The translations under genes were made by a program, and so were the position numbers. Below, piece after piece: positions 63,106-64,000 of a DNA stretch of 64,000 bases. The notes beneath the pieces are model-generated. The model made no database searches. It had not been told where the DNA came from and worked only from the letters and a program-made list of their open reading frames with translations. Origin of the DNA: Myroides injenensis M09-0166 (GTDB lineage: Bacteria; Bacteroidota; Bacteroidia; Flavobacteriales; Flavobacteriaceae); the NCBI RefSeq assembly GCF_000246945.1, contig NZ_BAEX01000003.1:17131-81130 (forward strand). The letters run 5' to 3'. Numbering within the stretch: position 1 is the first letter of the stretch; each line of letters starts with the position of its first letter.

Positions 63106-63202
63106 TAACTAGCATGGGAAATACTCTAGGGGGTAAGTGCCCCACACACCATTACAAAGGGAGGTGTTAGCTAGTCGAACCTTAAAAAGTCATTTTAAGG
63201 TT
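63106..63202. other. folded stretch, candidate RNA or mobile-element end
   Basis: ACTAGC (63108-63113) pairs with GCTAGT (63170-63175) and encloses GGGG/CCCC and ACACC/GGTGT hairpins; directly after it AACCTTAAAA (63178-63187) pairs perfectly with TTTTAAGGTT (63193-63202). It lies just outside the decayed IS1595 transposase gene, so it may be part of that element's end. Confidence 0.4.
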
Positions 63203-63312
63203 TAGATTCCCTAATATTAGGTTGGTTATTGTATAAAACGCTTCTGTAAAAAAGAGCCAAAAAGATGATTTACATTTGTTGATCATCCTTTAAAAGTTAT
63301 TGAGTTATCTGT

Positions 63313-64000
63313 TTAGTTTCCGTTAATCATATTTAAAGAAGTTGTTTTTGCCTTAACCATCTTAACAATTGTGTTATAAAAAATAGTTTCCTTAAATAAG
63401 GATCTATTTAACCTATATACAAATTCATTAAAGTAGCTTGGATGTATTTCTTATGGATATGTGAAGGTACTGTCCTAATCCGGGATTTAAGTTGGTGAAT
63501 TATTACATGTAATTCTTTAAAATTAGCTCCTTTATCACTTTCTTTTTGAGTAATATTATATTTCTTTTTCAAAGGATTGTACCCTCTCTATTTATCCGTC
63601 GCTACATTAGCATCTTGTGAAATATGTTGTTCGAATATAGTAGTTAATGACTTAGCTGAGTAATCATCAATACTCTTAACGTAGGCTCTTTTTACTTTGC
63701 TTTGAGTATTTAATTCCACAGCTATCACAGCTTTAGTCTTTTTGCTATCATAACTTCTCCCTGGTTTACCTTGTTCATATCCTCCCACAACAAACTCATC
63801 TACATGAACTGTTTGGGTCATAGGATATTGTTCACTACTTTGCATAGCTATACGTACTTTGTGCATAAATCCCCATGCTGTTGGTTGGCTTATACCATAA
63901 CGTTTACCCATTTGAATACTAGAGATACTTTTTGTAGAAGTTGTCATTTCAAACACAATCATAAACGCTTTATATAAACCAAACTTAACTTTATGAAATA
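63313..64000 (-). pseudogene. IS1595-family transposase, decayed and cut by the window edge
   Basis: ISXO2-like DDE transposase. The frame is open to the window edge and shows GKRYGISQPTAWGFMHKVRI, the catalytic VHVDEFVVGGYEQGKPGRSY and AVIAVELNTQSKVKRAYVKS. A TAG at 63588-63590 stands after ATDK, where the frame goes on as RGYNPLKKKYNITQK, so Trp has become a stop. Further on, one base has been lost near 63440: a frame shift is needed to reach YFNEFVYRLNRSLFKETIFY and the stop at 63313-63315. Two independent lesions make it a pseudogene. The N-terminal zinc-finger part lies outside. Confidence 0.88.

Larger units (their letters stand above)
62970..63312. other. 343-base region with two hairpin structures, no gene
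   Basis: It holds the terminator-like hairpin copy 2 and the folded stretch at 63106-63202. I see no reading frame of interest. Confidence 0.5.

Noticed and set aside
63106-63202. tRNA gene
   Set aside because: The minus strand contains GGTTCGA, but no T-stem, anticodon arm or acceptor stem can be built around it.
1-64000. CRISPR array, rRNA operon or integrase gene
   Set aside because: I saw no regularly spaced direct repeats, no rRNA sequence and no tyrosine or serine recombinase in any frame.

Overview
The window is AT-rich chromosomal DNA from a member of the Bacteroidota, most likely Flavobacteriaceae and possibly Myroides or a close relative. The support is two SusC/SusD pairs, a FecR/ECF-sigma switch, RteC, a MauE/DUF6520 pair, Bacteroidota-type promoter elements (TAnnTTTG) with no clear Shine-Dalgarno sequences, and lipoproteins with CSSDD-type N-termini. 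The genus is inference.

Layout. 1-2393 (minus): HlyD adaptor (cut by the window edge), TolC-type outer-membrane channel and a 72-aa protein, divergent from an AraC regulator (2486-3265). 3645-5295: a Crp/Fnr regulator and an SDR reductase. 5742-6584: RteC, the excision regulator of Bacteroides-type conjugative transposons. 7119-9764: a NarL-type response regulator, a MauE-like membrane protein with a large C-terminal extension, and a DUF6520 four-cysteine secreted peptide, with a repeated 19-mer before and inside the block. 9999-17479: FecR, ECF sigma, SusC with STN domain, SusD and an ENPP-type phosphodiesterase. 17591-24577 (minus): SusC, SusD and an S9 peptidase, probably for peptide uptake. 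24578-26376 has no normal-sized gene but many strong secondary structures.

26377-39602 is a mobile-element backbone without an integrase in view: XRE regulator plus unknown partner, VOC/HxlR cargo, MobA/MobB-like mobilization genes, a putative excision operon (HTH, DUF4099/DUF3945, topoisomerase fold with a degenerate active site), a double zinc-finger protein, a VirD4/TraG-type coupling protein, several structured non-coding stretches and a membrane-anchored LuxR regulator. RteC about 20 kb to the left may belong to the same element, which would make the SusCD blocks its cargo (inference).

40119-55384 is a Wzx/Wzy-type surface polysaccharide locus. Ugd, WbpP-like and WbpO-like enzymes make UDP-uronic acids. 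An ATP-grasp enzyme, four glycosyltransferases, Wzy, Wzx and a PIG-L deacetylase follow. A PglC-like initiating transferase, two NeuD/PglD-like acetyltransferases and a DegT aminotransferase close the locus. The PglC-like gene and the second acetyltransferase are each frameshifted at a homopolymer tract starting with nine T. NagB follows.

56825-61738 is an IS21-family element whose istB is split by an IS66-family element (57384-59741) with a perfect 8-bp target duplication. Both elements carry inactivating mutations. A surface lipoprotein gene and a decayed IS1595-family transposase close the window.
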